Source of the DNA: Emydura subglobosa
Lineage: Eukaryota > Chordata > Testudines > Chelidae
Direction: 5' to 3'
Length of the DNA: 64,000 nt
NCBI GenBank assembly: GCA_007922225.1
Contig: ML680037.1
Coordinates: 3,206,876 to 3,270,875, forward strand
Under the pieces are notes generated by a model. It made no database searches, was not told where the DNA came from, and saw only the letters and a list, made by a program, of their open reading frames with translations. The position numbers were made by a program, and so were the translations under genes. This document shows positions 13,161-26,502 of this stretch, one piece after another; the first letter of the stretch is position 1, and every line of letters starts with the position of its first letter.

Positions 13161-13605
13161 TTAAGGGTTTGTCTACTTGCAAACTAACACCAAAAATAAA
13201 ACAGATTGAGGCCCTGTCTACACGTAAAAGGGTTTGCCGGTAATGATATGTAAATTGCTATACTGGCAACTCCACGCCCCAGTGGAGATGCAGCTTTCCT
13301 GGAAAGATTCTTTTGCTACTATAGCTTCTTAAACCAGTGCTCTGAATGGAATAAACTATACCAGCAAAAGGACTTTTGTGTTGGTATAATTGTTTCTGTG
13401 CTAGGGTTTTTTGCAGGTATAGCTATGTTGGTTAGGGGTGTGATTTTTCTACATTCCTCACTGCCAGCTTTTTAACGCAAGTTTGTGTTACACCCTCCCT
13501 TAGGGCTTGTCTACACATGGAATTACACCTGAATATCCACACGGAGTTACCTAGGAACAGATTACACTTTAATTTACAACTTTCAAGTGTAGACAAACCC
13601 TTGGA
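13161..13605. mobile_element. MITE cluster with 'GTCTACAC' termini
   Basis: Several copies of nonautonomous DNA transposons with the terminal word GGGCTTGTCTACAC or variants lie together. One begins near 13208 (GGCCCTGTCTACACG) and runs to about 13445. A shorter one begins AGGGCTTGTCTACACAT at about 13501 and ends AAGTGTAGACAAACCCT near 13602. The second has clear inverted termini. The same terminal word occurs in the better preserved element at 42800-43097. No transposase is encoded. Confidence 0.6.
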
Positions 13606-13629
13606 TTCAGGACTACCATTCTATGCCAA

Positions 13630-13820
13630 GACAGGAATTCTGTAGCACAGGGGAAAGGGCTCTTATATTATATTACAGATTTGGATAATAGTCAATGGGA
13701 GTCACTTAATTTATCTCACTTTATCTATTTGTAAAATAAGGATATTAAAGTACCTCACAGGAGGGTTTTGTAGATTAATTAATTAGTTGATATTTGCACA
13801 GTGCTTTGAAAATAGACAGC
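13630..13820 (+). repeat. MIR-like SINE remnant, 3' half
   Basis: Sequence from about 13695 reads as TCACTTAATTTATCTC, ATTTGTAAAATAAGGAT, CTCACAGGAGGGTTTTGTAG, ATTAGTTGATATTTGC and GTGCTTTGAA. This is the order of segments in the 3' half of MIR-type CORE-SINEs ('ctgtaaaatggggat ... ctcacagggttgttgtgagg ... aagcgctttgaa'). Confidence 0.6.
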
Positions 13821-13924
13821 ATTATTATTGGGACAACTTGGTTGCCTACTACCCTGGTTCAACAGCTGTACCAATCAAAGAGAGACCAAACCCCTATAAC
13901 ATAGTATAATATTTTTATTCAATA

Positions 13925-14250
13925 TAGAACTAAGTCCTGGTCTACATACAAAGTTACATCTATTTAACAAAAGGTGAAATTTTTAATCAATTTATTTAAG
14001 CCAGTGCAAGTCTCTGTGTGAACACCATCATAGGTATAAATGCAGCTTATATTGGTTTAGTTTGTGGCAGCAAATTTACAAGCACGTGCTAAACCAGTAT
14101 AACAAGTGTTTAACTGATATGAGGCTTGGTCTACACTTAAGTTATGTTGACATAGTTACGTTGGTCAAAAGTGTGAAAAAGCCATATCCCTGAACAACAC
14201 AGTTATGCCAAAAATGCTCCAGTGTAGATGCAACTATGTCAATGGAAGAG
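13925..14250. mobile_element. MITE remnants (left part, split by a CR1)
   Basis: The stretch from TCCTGGTCTACATAC (about 13936) to about 14113, then GGCTTGGTCTACACTTAAGTTATG (about 14122) onward, resembles the GTCTACAC-type MITEs. The second runs to about 14250, where a CR1 begins. It appears to resume after the CR1 (about 15085-15220, GAGGTGGTGCTCTGACTC onward). Assigned by similarity to the copy at 35030-35290, read on the other strand. Confidence 0.5.
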
Positions 14251-15080
14251 GGCCTCTGTCAAACTGGAACAAGTGCAGAGAAGGGCTACTACGATGACCC
14301 GAGGAATGGAAAACCTGTCCCATGAGAGGAGACTCAAAGAGCTTGGCTTATTTAGCCTAACCAAAAGAAGGCTATGGGGAGATATGATTGCTCTCTCTAA
14401 GTACATCAGAGGGGTAAATACCAGGAGTTATTTAAGTTAAGCACCAATGTGAACACAAGAACAAATGGATGTAAACTGGTCATCAACAAGTTTAGGCTTG
14501 AAATTAGAGGAAGGTTTCTAACCATCAGAGGAGTGAAGAACAGGAACAGCCTTCCAAGGGGAGAAGTGGGGCAAAAAACCTAGCTGACTTCAATACGGAG
14601 CTTGATAAATTTATGGAGGGGATGATGGTATGATGGGACTGCCTATGATGGCCTGTTGCCCATCAGCAACTGCCAGTAACAAAAATCCCCAACTGCTGGA
14701 GACAGGACACTAGACAGGAGAGCTCTGAGTTACTGCAGAGAATTATTTCCCAGGTATCTGCTTGGTGGGTCTTGAACACATGCTCAGGGTCTAATTGATC
14801 GCCATGTTTGAGGTTAGAAAGGAATTTTCTCTGGGGTCAGATTGGCAGAGATCCCAGGGGTTTATTGCCTTCCTCTGCAGCACAGGTCACTTGTAGATTT
14901 AAACTAGGGTAAATGGTGAATTCTCTGTAACTTGGAGTCTTTAAACCATGATTTGAGGACTTCAGTAACTTAGCCAGAGGTTAGGGGTCTATTTCAGGAG
15001 CGGGTGAGGTTCTGTGGCCTGCAATGTGCAGGTCAGACTAGATGATCACAATGGTCCCTTCCGATCTTAGTCTATGAGCT
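14250..15080 (+). mobile_element. CR1 LINE, 5'-truncated 3' end
   Basis: It begins in the last part of the reverse transcriptase frame ([18 protein letters not shown], then [20 protein letters not shown]) and continues through the usual CR1 3' region to CTAGATGATCACAATGGTCC and TCTATGAG. Truncation at the 5' end is typical of CR1 integration. It interrupts a MITE copy, so it is the younger insertion. Confidence 0.85.
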
Positions 15081-16489
15081 CATGTTCTTCAGAGAGGTGG
15101 TGCTCTGACTCAGACAGAAAAAGTTCCTTGTCACTGGAGGCTGTGCCAATATTAGGGGACCATGCTGAAATAGCTATGCCACCATATAGGCTCTGTAGGA
15201 TAGACATAGGTGTTTCTACTGGTTTAACTAAATTGATTTTTTAAATTGATTTAAACTAGTCTAAACACAGAAATTGAACAAGTCCTGAAGAGAGATGAAG
15301 TATTTTATCTTTATTGACAACATATATATAGAGAGAGAAAAGATGGGAGCTTATATTTTCAGATCAATTTCAAATACAATTTTAATCACTTGAGAACACT
15401 TGAATGAATTATCAGTAAGTAAAATCTGAAAAGGATTTTTAAAAAACTCCTTTGCACTGCTTTTGCTTCCTTCTGAAATATATGTGGAGGAATGCAGAAA
15501 CTTGGGTATTTTGTCTCTTCTGCTTGGTTTTTACCTTAGGAATGTCAAGTCTAATCTTCCTGGAAGACCACTGCTTTCTCAGGATACATATTGGTAGATC
15601 TTAAACCTTAACTAAAGGAGCAAGGATGTTTCGAGTTTAACACAGATATCTTCTTCCTTAAATAAATATTAATCACTGGAGCTAAAGAGACAGCTGGTCT
15701 CAGAAAATTTCAGAAAACAATGTACCGACTCTAAGTTGTTGGTTTCACTATTTTCCCTGAATAGTGTCAATTTCTTGATTGCTGAAAAACTCTTCACAAG
15801 TATCAAGAATGCAGCAGAAAACCCCTTTTAATTTTATTGTTTAAAGAGATTTAAAAAAAAATCAGCATGCAGTATTTAAGGGAGCTCTATCAAAAACTAA
15901 ATTTTCTTGCAATTAGTCAATTGGAAAAATACCAAATAGATTCACTTTAAATAAGTGTTTCACAAAGTTTTAACCAATCTGACCAAAAATGCCATCCCTT
16001 CTCAACTGTTTAAATTTCAGTCATGTGATGTCATATTCTCACTAATTTTCTACTCTGATAATCTTCCAGAGTAGACAAGACTTCATTTTCTAATGCAACG
16101 CTCCCCTGCCTTGTTTTTGTTGGGAGGAAGAGGGTGAGAAAGAGAAATAAAATCTTTCAGACCATCATTCATTAGAAAAGAGCTTAAAAAATTAAGAGGA
16201 TGTTCCCCCTTGCAGAACAACTTTATGCAGAAGTTATGGCAATACCGATTAAGTACTTACTACCATTTATTATCATTAGACTAAGTTTTTTTCCTGGCAG
16301 ATAGCATGATGAAGAGACTATACTGTACACATGTCAAATATTTTTATATGAAAATCAATTAGAACTGGTTTGAAAAATGACAAGTATTGCATCTTTGATT
16401 GGAATGGTAAGACTTGTTACGATATAAACAGGACAATTTCCAACATGCAGAGATTTTTAACATGATATAGAAAAGCTTTTGACACTTAC

Positions 16490-16529
16490 CAATCAGCATA
16501 AAAATTAACTAAAGCAACATCTGCATTGT
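16490..16529 (-). CDS. ERP44: ERP44 exon 3 (first beta strand of thioredoxin domain a)
   Basis: This 40-nt micro-exon has a long polypyrimidine acceptor (TTTTTTTTTTCCAG) and a GTAAGT donor. It enters at phase 1 and leaves at phase 2. It encodes NADVALVNFYAD plus two bases of a Trp codon, the conserved beta strand leading to the thioredoxin active site. The split Trp57 codon (TG|G) is completed by exon 4. It is too short to appear as an open reading frame and was found by reading for the conserved motif. Confidence 0.95.
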
Positions 16530-16928
16530 CTGGAAAAAAAAAACACAAAACAATGTCATGTGATGCAAACATTTGTTACAGCACTTAAATCAGAGACTAC
16601 CTGGGTCAGAGTATGTATAAACACAAGAACAAGTGTTTCAAGATTACAGTCTACTAGTTACAAATTTAGTGAGTAGGATGAGTAAACTGAAATATTGCTA
16701 TAAATGGGTACAGTCTGTATAGGAAGAAAGAGAAAGGGAAGGGGTGCTATTATGTCAAGTGTATTTACAACGTCAACAAGTTACAATAAGAGTGAAGTTC
16801 TTTGCGTTACGATACAAAAAATAAACAACAAATAAATGACATTTGGCATCTGTGAAAGAGAGGTTTCTGAAACTATTATCAGGTTGCTCCAAACCAGAGG
16901 ATATAGTACATATGAGGGATGTTAAATT

Positions 16929-16970
16929 ACACACGCACACGCACACGCACACGCACACGCACACACAAAA
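16929..16970. repeat. (ACGCAC)n / (AC)n microsatellite
   Basis: Six-base repeats of the form CACGCA run for about 35 bases and end in CACACA. The apparent Thr/His-rich and Cys/Val-rich frames across it are artefacts of the repeat. Confidence 0.95.
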
Positions 16971-17294
16971 TGACAAGAACATTCAACACTTAGACAGCAA
17001 AGTTGAGCACTCAAAAAGTTTAGGAAATGCCAGAATTAAGGTTGCTTGTGACATCTTAATTTGGTCCCATTCTGTGTGTGCATTATGATACAGTCTTTAA
17101 TTACATGAACATTTACCTTTTTTCCACAAGCCCCCTGCCTCATTCAGTGCACAGGATGGATGATGCTCTCTTAGTGAGCAGCCATTCAATATTTTATTTT
17201 CTCCTCATTGTTCTCTGTTTACTTCACAATATTCAAATCCTGCTCTGACGTCAGTATGATTAATTTCCTAATTTAGTTTTTCTGTTGTGCTTGT

Positions 17295-17715
17295 AACTAT
17301 AGTATCTAACTCCCCTGTGAAGTGAAGGGGTGATATCCCCACTTTACAGACAGGATAGGGGCAGAGACAGATTAAGGTCAAAAGTAACCATTAATTTTGG
17401 GTGCCCAGTTTGAGATGCCTAGGATCTGATTTTTCATGGTATTTTACATTATATGGAACTTTATATTGTCCAAAACACAGCTCCCACTTGCTTCAGTTGC
17501 AGCTGAGTGTGCTCATCTCTTCTGCAAATCAGACCCCAGTGCCTCAAGTCAGGCACACAGAAAAGAGGAACACATGATTAGTGATCCCGTGAAACATGTG
17601 GTTTGAGTGATTTCTCCAGCATCACATAGGAACTCTGTGGTTAAGGCAGGGACAGAATCCAATTGTGCAGGGCAGCATTCAACTGCCTTAACCAAGTTAC
17701 CTTCCTTTCTCTTCC
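17295..17715 (-). repeat. Antisense MIR-like SINE, interrupted
   Basis: Segments such as CCCCACTTTACAGACAGGAT and GGGGCAGAGACAGATTAAGG (17338-17375), then ACATAGGAACTCTGTGGTTAAGG and GGGACAGAATCC (about 17624-17660), match the order of an antisense MIR-type element. About 240 bases of other sequence lie between the two halves. Confidence 0.5.
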
Positions 17716-18284
17716 TGCAACCCCATTCTCATTCAGCATGCAGAAGTTGGAAGGTATAAAAATGATGCAGGGGTTCTACAGACAAAAGCCTCATTACATA
17801 AACCTGATTCATTTCCAGCATATGATCCATTCTGTGCAATGAAGAAGGTAGGGTGCTGTGTAAAAAATATATTAATTTAATTAAAGACTATCATAATGCA
17901 TATGGCTCAAGGGAGCTGAATTAAAATTGCACAGGTAATCTTTATTCTGGAATTTCCTAAGCACTTAGCATTAAAACCTACATGTTCTTTCAAAATAGCT
18001 ATGTGTGTAATCTTCTAGGTTTTTAAAAAATAAACTAAAGAAAAACAAAGTCCATCATGTGGCATCATACTGACATTCATATGGTTCATCAGCAGGGTTA
18101 GTGCCTTTTGACCCACCACACAGACCTCTGCTATTGAAGCTACTGGAATAAATGACAGCAATAGCAAGTTGTCATCCTCAGTGTGGATCAACACTAGAGG
18201 GGGATTAAATACTTTGCCAGCAGGTTTCACATATACCTGAGATTCAGGAATCTCCATTTCAGGTTCTGCAGGGAGTGTGCTCTA

Positions 18285-18737
18285 GTGGGCACAGATTATT
18301 CTGTCTGTTCCCCACAAGTGTTACCTCTTCTATCCTGTCCCCTCCAGTCTGTCGCTGGCCCAGTTCTGTCTCTTCCCACCAATAGCTCCTCATCCCAGTC
18401 TTCTTATCCAGACAGTCCTAGACTCCCGAATACCAGTCTCCCCTCCCCACTTCCAGTGTCTCCCCCAAACACACACACTCCCACTTCTGGTGTCCTCTCC
18501 CCAGCTCCCACTGTCTCTCTCCACACCACACACATACTCCCAGTCCAAGTCCCCCTTGGCCAGCCAGGTCCCCCTCCCAGCTCCTCATCTTATCTCTGTG
18601 AGCCTATCTGTGCCTGGCTCCCAATCTCTGCTCCCAACCTCCTGCTCCTCCCTCCTATTTCCAATCTCCTTGCCCAATCAATCCTAGCCTCCTCTTCTCC
18701 TCCACATCCTTCCCAGTTCCTCGCAGGGCTGGAATGA
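18285..18737 (+). other. C-rich low-complexity tract with Pro/Ser-rich open frame
   Basis: The plus strand is strongly pyrimidine-rich and can be read as a 150-codon Pro/Ser/Leu-rich frame. Stops are depleted because the tract is C- and T-rich, which is enough to explain the open frame. It lies within intron 2 of a gene on the other strand and has no recognisable domain, splice sites or promoter. I treat it as non-coding repeat-like sequence. Confidence 0.5.
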
Positions 18738-20961
18738 GAATTGCTGCTCTAAGGAAGTACTTATTGTTGGAATTTGTACAAAACTTCCTTTTCTTGAACG
18801 TGCTGGTAACATTATACTACAGAGACTTAATCGTTTTGCTCAGACACTCATATATGCACAAGAAGGCGCTCCTGAAGGAACCCAAGGCTATGTTTCATTT
18901 ATTTAACATAGTAGTTGAACTATGGACTTTGCACAAGTCAGTAGAGTAAGTTCTGTTTGTTGGCTTTTTAGGATCCAAGATAGCGGTAATCACTTCCATT
19001 TTGAACCTGCCTGGCCCCAGATAGAGGACTGATTTTTGCAACAGCAGACCTCTTTTGTGAGACAGACAATGGAAAGTCCAATCCTAGATTAATCACATCT
19101 AAAAGCCATAACCTCTTCAGCCAGAAAGAAATAGTTAAGATTTCTCCTTCATATCCTTTCTACTGTCCTTTGGAGTAGTGGAAGAGGTGGGAAGACATAT
19201 AGCAGCGATACTGCCTAGTTCATATACTGGATCCTGACATATGGAGAGATCACAGTGCACTTTACTGCTGTTTCTAGAGGCAAAGAGGTCAATCATCAGT
19301 CCACCAAAATAATTTATAAGGGGTGAGGGAATTTCTAGGTGCAGGTTTCACTTTGCTTAATTCAATTTTTGCTATGTAAGTCTTGCTGTTCATCCTCCCT
19401 TTGGCAGGCAGTACACATCGAGATAGGAAACTTTGCTTTACTCAAGACAGGAGAAGTTAGTTTTCTCTGGGGTAAGATGATAATGTTCTTCCTAGTTTAT
19501 GTAAACTACATCAGACACTTTGACTACCAAAAGTAGAACAAATCTGTTATCTACAAATCTGCTATCTAACACTGCTCCAAGACCCCATGTGTTCTAGCTA
19601 TTGGATGCTGTGTGTGATACCTATTCCTTGGATAGAACTGGGACTGGAATGAGTCCCCTGCATTTTCTCCTACTGGTATCTAACCTAAGAGTAGTTCTGC
19701 CTGGTTCATTAATGGGGATCTGAGTCTCTAAATTCACAAGGGATGGAGAATATACAATGGGACTTTGAACTCTGCCAACATATGCAATTGGGTGAAATGT
19801 ACAGGAGACAGCAATGTACTGGATAGGTTTAATCAGAACCCTAGTTCATTGAAGCACGCCTGTGTATGAGATTAGCATTCTCAATAGGCTCCAATCAGAA
19901 TTGGATTCTGTTTCTGTGACACCACTTGTTTTCCATTACGGCTATCTTCATATTCAATTGAGCAAAAAGTCTATGGGATACTGCAGAGGAAAGTGGCCTT
20001 ATTTAAGATTTTCTCTAATTATCTGTGAGGAGTTTGTTAAAGAGGCTAAAGAACATTCACAGAAAACATAGGAATTGAAGGTGGCACAAAGAAGTATGAA
20101 GTACTTATTGTGAAAGGTAATATGTTGAAACTAAGAAAAGGACAATTTAAACTGCATATTAGGGGAAAATGACGAATGTCCTTGGAAAAGGGATTCCACC
20201 ATTTCCATTGCCAGATTATCACTTAAGACATTTAAAACTAGACTGGCCAATTCACAATCATACAGTTACTGCATGAAATAATCCTGCAGTAGCATACAAC
20301 CTTTTTATTTTACAGCTCTAATTTATAGTATTAAAAAGTCACTTTCCTTTACCTATTTGAAGTGTACAGAGAAATTCAGTCAGGCAAAGCACAGGCAAAG
20401 TTTACCTCTAGGCAAACTGGATATTTATTTTGTTCTAGATGTAGAATTTTCAGGCAAGGAATATACATCTGATTGCATAAAGCAAACACAATACGACAGC
20501 AGTAACTGTTTTGTTGGTTTGCCTGTGTATTTCAATTGGGTGAATCACTGTGGTGTCTGGGTATCACTTACAAGAATAAAAGCATAATTTATCCAAGGAA
20601 GACAACTAGGATCTATCAGCAGTTTTCAGCTAATTGATGATCTCTCTCGAACATTTTATTGACAGATTTTTGTTGTGTAAAATCATCCCACTTTCTCTAA
20701 TAATGTATTCATTTCAGACATCCAGTTTTTTCTTAGCCAATTAAGATCCTAATTTAAATTACAGCAAGATAATTTTCAAAGTTACCCTTCAGTTCAGAGA
20801 ATCAATTTTTGGCAAAGACACTTATAAAAAGTCTAATACTTAACATAGCAATTTTCAAAGCACTATCCAAACATTAATCTGACAATAGCCCATGTTTTAC
20901 ACACAAATAAAGAACAATTGCAAAGACAACATGCAAAGACAAGAAGTTTCAAAGTACTTAC

Positions 20962-21034
20962 TTAAAATGTCATCTATATTTCCACTATCTAGACTTGTTA
21001 TTTCACTTCTTGCTGGATTCAAAAGCCAAGATAC
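20962..21034 (-). CDS. ERP44: ERP44 exon 2 (end of signal peptide, mature N-terminus)
   Basis: This 73-nt exon has a pyrimidine-rich acceptor (TTTCTTTACAG) and a GTAAGT donor. It enters at phase 0 and leaves at phase 1. It encodes VSWLLNPARS followed by EITSLDSGNIDDIL, which closely matches the start of mature human ERp44. Counting from the exon-1 ATG, the Glu is residue 30, the same position as the human mature N-terminus, which supports both the start codon and the exon pairing across a 42-kb intron. Confidence 0.95.
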
Positions 21035-22159
21035 CTGTAAAGAAAACAGGTTTTAAATCTGTATTTAAGATTTATAGTGTTTCAACATTGAGAAATATTG
21101 CATCTCAAAGATTTCAAATATTATAGGTTAAAAATGACAATATATAACAACAAAATTTCAAGTAATTTCAGAAAAGGGCCACTACAAATTTGTAAGTAAA
21201 CATTATATATATGTAATATATATTATATGCACGAGTATAAATCCCTCATGAAGTTAAAGTATTACCTGGTTATAATCTATTTATTTTTTCTCCCTATTCT
21301 TTCAGTTCTAAATATGTTTAATAAATATTACAGGTAATTTCTATGCCTTGAAGAAAAAAAATCTCTATTCAGAGATTATTATTTACTAATAAATAAGGAT
21401 TAAAAAACAGAAAACCAATCCATTTACTCCTACCAATGAAATGAAAGCCACATATTAGCAATGCAACTGTCTTACTCCACAGAGAAAGAATTAGGAATAC
21501 AGTATTTAGTCTCACCTAGGAGTTAAGCTAAGAGGTTTCGTTTGTTTTTATAAATTGTAATTGTAATTATAGTACCTATGTTTTCATATCCTCATTTTCT
21601 ATAGCTCCTCACATCTCTGTAGTTCTTGAATGTAATGGAATTCAATTGTATTAAATGTTTATAGAACCTATCACCATGGCAGCTGGATGCTTCAATTACA
21701 AAATTAAGTTACATATGTTGGACTCAATGTAATTACTATGGCAATACCAAGTTCTATCCACATTTACTTAACTTTACAAAACAAAACAAAACAAAAAAAA
21801 GAGTCTAATAGTGCGATTAGCAGTTAAATGTAGGAAAAACATTTAAAGCCAGAGAAGATATAATTCGTTATGGATGAGGTTTTGGGTCTTACATTGCCTT
21901 CCATTCTCCTCTCTGTAAAGATTAAGATTCCAAAGGGGTGCAGGGGAATCTGGAAAGTAGAGAATGCAAAAGCACCAAAGGAAAATGTACGGGAGCTAGA
22001 CAGTTTCACTTGCAGCTGTGTGAAGAAAACACATAAGCTTACCAATTTCACTTTTCATGCAGAGACCCAGGGGCTGAATGGTCTCCTGCATAGGCCATTC
22101 CTAAAGGAGAAATCAGCAATCACAGAAGGGAAGATGGAGTAGAAGAACAAACACATTAC

Positions 22160-22455
22160 AGCTAAATCTTCACTGACAAAAAAGAAGAAATTTTGCCACA
22201 GGATAACTAACACTCGTTAGCTATCCCACTGTAAAAACACAGTGGAGACAAGACACTGTAGTTTTAGACGAGGTCAACAATGGGGCAGGAGAAGGGGTAT
22301 GAGATTGCTGACCTCACCTAGTTAGCTCATACTTAACTGTACAAGTGCCTTGTCTTCATTTAGGATTTTACAGTGAGATGAAACTATTGAGGCATAATTA
22401 TCTTGCCGTTAAAAAAAAAAATGAGACACACATCTTTGTGTTAGTGAAGACAAAA
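22160..22455. mobile_element. Probable MITE with 'TCTTCACT' termini
   Basis: AAATCTTCACTGACAAAAAAG near 22162 is matched in inverted orientation by GTGTTAGTGAAGACAAA near 22439. The inside is non-coding with a poly-A run. Such termini recall the short DNA transposons of this genome, but no clear target duplication was found. Confidence 0.45.
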
Positions 22456-25400
22456 CATCTTATGGGAAGAGATGGACAGAAAACCTGAGGAAACATGGAG
22501 AAGAGAAACAAAATAGAAGCAAACTGCCTTTACTGGGGTGGAAATTGAGTTTATTTTGGCTCAAAGGAACACTACATGTAATGATTGTATTTGTTGCATA
22601 GATGAAACTTACAGTCCCAAATCTTTGTATACCTTTCAAGTGGTATGTGAAGGGATGTTAGTAAGGTATCTATTTTCCCATACTGGGATTATTCAGCTTT
22701 TATTAGCAATCCCATTCAGCACCTATGACACTGATTTTAGGATTTCTAGATTCCAGTGCCAACATAATTCAAGCGACAGGTCTTCCCTAGATGTTCGACA
22801 CATTGGAATGTCCACTTGGATGTAATCAGCTTGGACCATGGTAACATGCAACAGTAAGGCATTATCTGTATCACTCAAGCCTTGTCCTTTTTGATTTTCC
22901 AAAGAACAGTGGTATCTAGGGGAAAGCTTATAGAAAGCAAGGTTTCTATTACTGAGACAGTGCATCTACTGTAGCTGTTTTTCAGTCTCTCTCTCTCATA
23001 CATAGACTATTGAAGTCTTGGAATTCTATTGTAGTCTATATAGGCTCTTATACCGCGCTCATCACCATGGTATCTGAGGGTATTCCAGTTGCGCATTAAG
23101 CAACATGACTATACATCTTTCACATATGTTCTCTTCTCAGGGAGAGAAATGCGTGCACTGGAGTGTCTTATTTTGGCAGAGTTTCAGTTTGGGTTTTAAA
23201 AAATATACACATTGCTATATATTTATGTTAGAGAAAGCAAGGTTAATGAAATGCATCTTGCATTTGGAGGGAAGGTGATGAGGTTAGCGATGGTCCTTAA
23301 TTCCTGGGGGAGTTTATTCCACAGACTCAACCTGACTCCAGAAAAAGTTCTGTTTCCTGCACAGATTAGATTTACCCTTACTGTAGAATTGTGAAGTCCC
23401 AAAGATCTGTGTGTCTGAAATTATTTCCCTGAAGACTGCTGGGTTCTGGGACTACTCTCCTATTTGTAAAGTCTTCGCCAGTGCACATTTACATTTAAGA
23501 TGTCACTTATGCGGACTGCTCACAGCAAGACAAGGTGATGTTCATTCTTTAAAACAAGATCACTTCCAGATATCTTCTTTATCTTTACTCCACTTTTGTA
23601 AGACATGTGCAACCACAGTGATATTGTCAGATCTGCCCCAGTGGATTGCAACCTTGATGTGGTGGGGTGGCTTGACTGTCCCCATGATCCTGAGAGTGAT
23701 GCAATCTGGAGTCTTGCACTCCTGCCAAGGTCACCCAAGGCAGCAAGATTGAAGGTGAAGATTCAGATGAACAGTGATCCAATTCATCCTCTCAAGTCCT
23801 CAACGGCAGAGCAGGCAGATGAAGAGACAATTTCTCTCAATGGCTGTGAAGGCAGGTGAAGGCTGCAGAAAGATGAAGATCCCCAATCATTTTGGTCTCC
23901 TTGTCACTGGATTATAATCCTCGTCTTGTCAAGCACTGAGTGGACACTGGTGTAAACAGTGTCTTCACATTAAAAGAATTCATGCACAAGCATCTTCCAT
24001 ATTCATGTAAGTCCTATGGCGATTGGTGAGTGGTGACGGGAACAGGACAGTGATGACCAGAAGCTCCTAGTCACAGACCGACATGCAAGCAGCGGCTGTC
24101 AGATGGTCATTTTTGCATTTGGACAGAGGCAGGATTGCAACTCGGCAACTGCGACTGAGCAGCCCTTTTGAGGATCCACTCTGCTCACCCCACATGGGAA
24201 AGGGACTAGAAAAGGTGCTCTAAACATAGTTTACCTCTCCTCCCCCAGACTGGATAACCACGTCCAGATGGATCACCCTACTACAGTCAAAACCAAACAA
24301 TGAATTTGGAACCTGGCATGTTCAAACCCTGATGGATAACCTGAAAAGTAAGAGCGAAGAACTGCAACCATGGCCACAGAACTCAGGAGACATGACATCG
24401 ACATTGCTGCACTGCAGGAGGAGGACAGCTCAAGGAACAAGGTGGAGGTTACACTTTTTTCTGAAAAGGAGCATGTGACTATGAACAACGAATTTATGGC
24501 ATTGATTTTTCTATCAAAAATGAAATAATCAACCAACTCTCAGAATTACCAGTTGGCATCAATGATTACAACTCATGACCCTCCTTCTTAAACTTGTCAG
24601 GAACCAGTATGCAACATTCATCAGTGCATACGCTCCAACCCTGGACGCTGATGATGAAATCAAATATAAGGATTCTAGGCCACCCTTGACCAAATTATCT
24701 GTGCCACCCCAAGCTCATACTACTTGGCGATTTTAATGCAAGAGTTGAAAGTGACTCAGAGCTTGGAATAGTACAATCGGAAAGGAAGAAGTGGGCAAGA
24801 CCAATTCCAGTGGAATTCTTCTCCTGACCAAATGTGCAGAACGTGACCTAATTATCACGAACACCATGTTCTGCCAAAAGTCATCATGGAAACACCCACG
24901 ATCGAAGCACAGGCATTTGATCAACTATGTCACTATCTGTGCTTGTGAAGATGTTTGCATCACCAAAGCAATGACTGGTGATAATGATTATTGGACAGAC
25001 CATTGCCTTACTCGCTACATAATTTCCACCAAACTTGCACCAAAACGACAAATGTGGAAGAAATCAGCCAGACAGAAGATCAACACTGAGTCTCTAATGT
25101 GACCTTTTACAGCAGTGCCTTAAAAAGAAACTGATGAATACCAAAACCAAGATGGAGAGCCCTGAAAATTGCTAGAGAGCACTCAAATCAGCTGTCCATG
25201 CTGCATATGAGCGAATGCTGGGTTTCTCAACCACGGAACACCAAAACTGGTTTGATAGAACAATCAGGAAATCCAAGACTTGATCGAGCTTAAGCATAAG
25301 GCCTTCTGTGCTTGGCAGAATGACATCAATTCCAAGCAGAAGCAATATGTCCCCTATCAACTTAAGGCTGAAGTTTGAAGGAAAACCTGCACAATGAAGA

Positions 25401-25720
25401 ACAAGTAGTGGGAGGAAAAAAGCGAAGGAGATCTGACAACTCGCCCGACACCCATGACATACACAGATTCTTCAATGCCACCAAAGCCCTCTACGGATCC
25501 AATACCCAACAGCTAATCCCCTTTAGATCCAGGGATGGAGCCAACCTCCTCAGGGACAACAAATCAATCAATGTGCAATCAAAGGAATATTTCAAAGACC
25601 TCCTGAATCATGATTTCAATGTTGACGAAAGTATTTTTTTAATTAATTGCTCAACATCCTATCAAGGATAATCTCAGAACCCGACAGAGATTTGTTGAGG
25701 TACAGAAAGCCATTGAAGAG

Positions 25721-26434
25721 ATGAGACACAATAAGGCATCTGGACCTGATGGAATCCCTGCCGAAGTCTTCAAAGGATGGGGAGAAGAACTGGCTTACCT
25801 GATTCATGCCTTAGTCCTCAAGATTTGGAATTCAGAGGGAATCCCAGCTGAATGTAAGGATACTATGATCATGACTATCTTCAAGAAAGGTGACAAATTG
25901 GATTGTAGAAACTAGCCAGGAATTGTCCTGTTATCCATCTCCACAAAGATTCTTGCCAGATTTCTCCTCAACTGGCTGCTCCCTTTGGCTGAAGAAATCC
26001 TCCCAGAATCGCAATGCAGATTCTGATCATCTCAAGATACCATCAGCAAAATCTTTACTGCCTGCCAATTTCAGGAAAAGTGCCACGAGCAATATTGACC
26101 TCTGCACATGGCCTTCATCAACCCCATGAAAGCATTTGACTCCATCAATCATGAGGCTTTATGGAGAATTCTCCTTAAATTTGGATGCCCACCAAATGTG
26201 TTGCTGTCCTCCCAACTCCTCCACAACAACATGTCTGTGACGGTCGTCAGCAATGGATCTGAAATGGAACCCTTCCGAGTCAAGACAGGAGTCAAGCAAG
26301 GCCGTGTCATCACTCCAACTCTTTTCTCCATTTTCCTTGCTGTTATCCTCCTTCTCATTGCTGACAAGCTCCTCTCCAGATTTGACATCCAACTGAGAAT
26401 GGACGGCAAGCTTTTCAACCTCAATCACCTTTGA
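25721..26434 (+). pseudogene. Reverse transcriptase core of the non-LTR element (broken)
   Basis: Two frames cover the palm and fingers: 25721-25915 with ASGPDGIPAEVF and IFKKGDKLDCRN, and 26108-26434 with AFDSINHEALW and GVKQGRVITPTLFSIF. A frame change and stops lie between them (25915-26108). The first catalytic Asp (AFD) is present. The YADD box downstream (about 26475) has become YADN, so the enzyme would be inactive even without the frame breaks. Confidence 0.85.
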
Positions 26435-26502
26435 TCCAAGTCAAAGACTATCACTAAATCAGTTACTGAACTCCAATATGCAGATAACTGTGCCCTATAC
26501 AC

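Larger units (their letters stand above)
11650..16489 (-). other. ERP44 intron 3
   Basis: No gene was found. From 13160 to 15260 it is packed with MITE-like DNA transposon copies, a MIR-like SINE and a CR1. I recognise nothing in 11700-13160 or 15260-16480 other than AT-rich sequence. Both splice sites are consensus and the intron is about 4.8 kb. Confidence 0.9.
16530..20961 (-). other. ERP44 intron 2
   Basis: No exon or gene was recognised in this 4.4-kb intron. Contents are a CA/CG microsatellite (16929-16970), an antisense MIR-like stretch (17295-17715) and a C-rich low-complexity tract (18290-18730). From 18740 to 20950 I see only unassigned AT-rich sequence. Confidence 0.9.

Noticed and set aside
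16773..17088. Cys/Val and Thr/His-rich frames
   Set aside because: Produced by the CA/CG microsatellite at 16929-16970.
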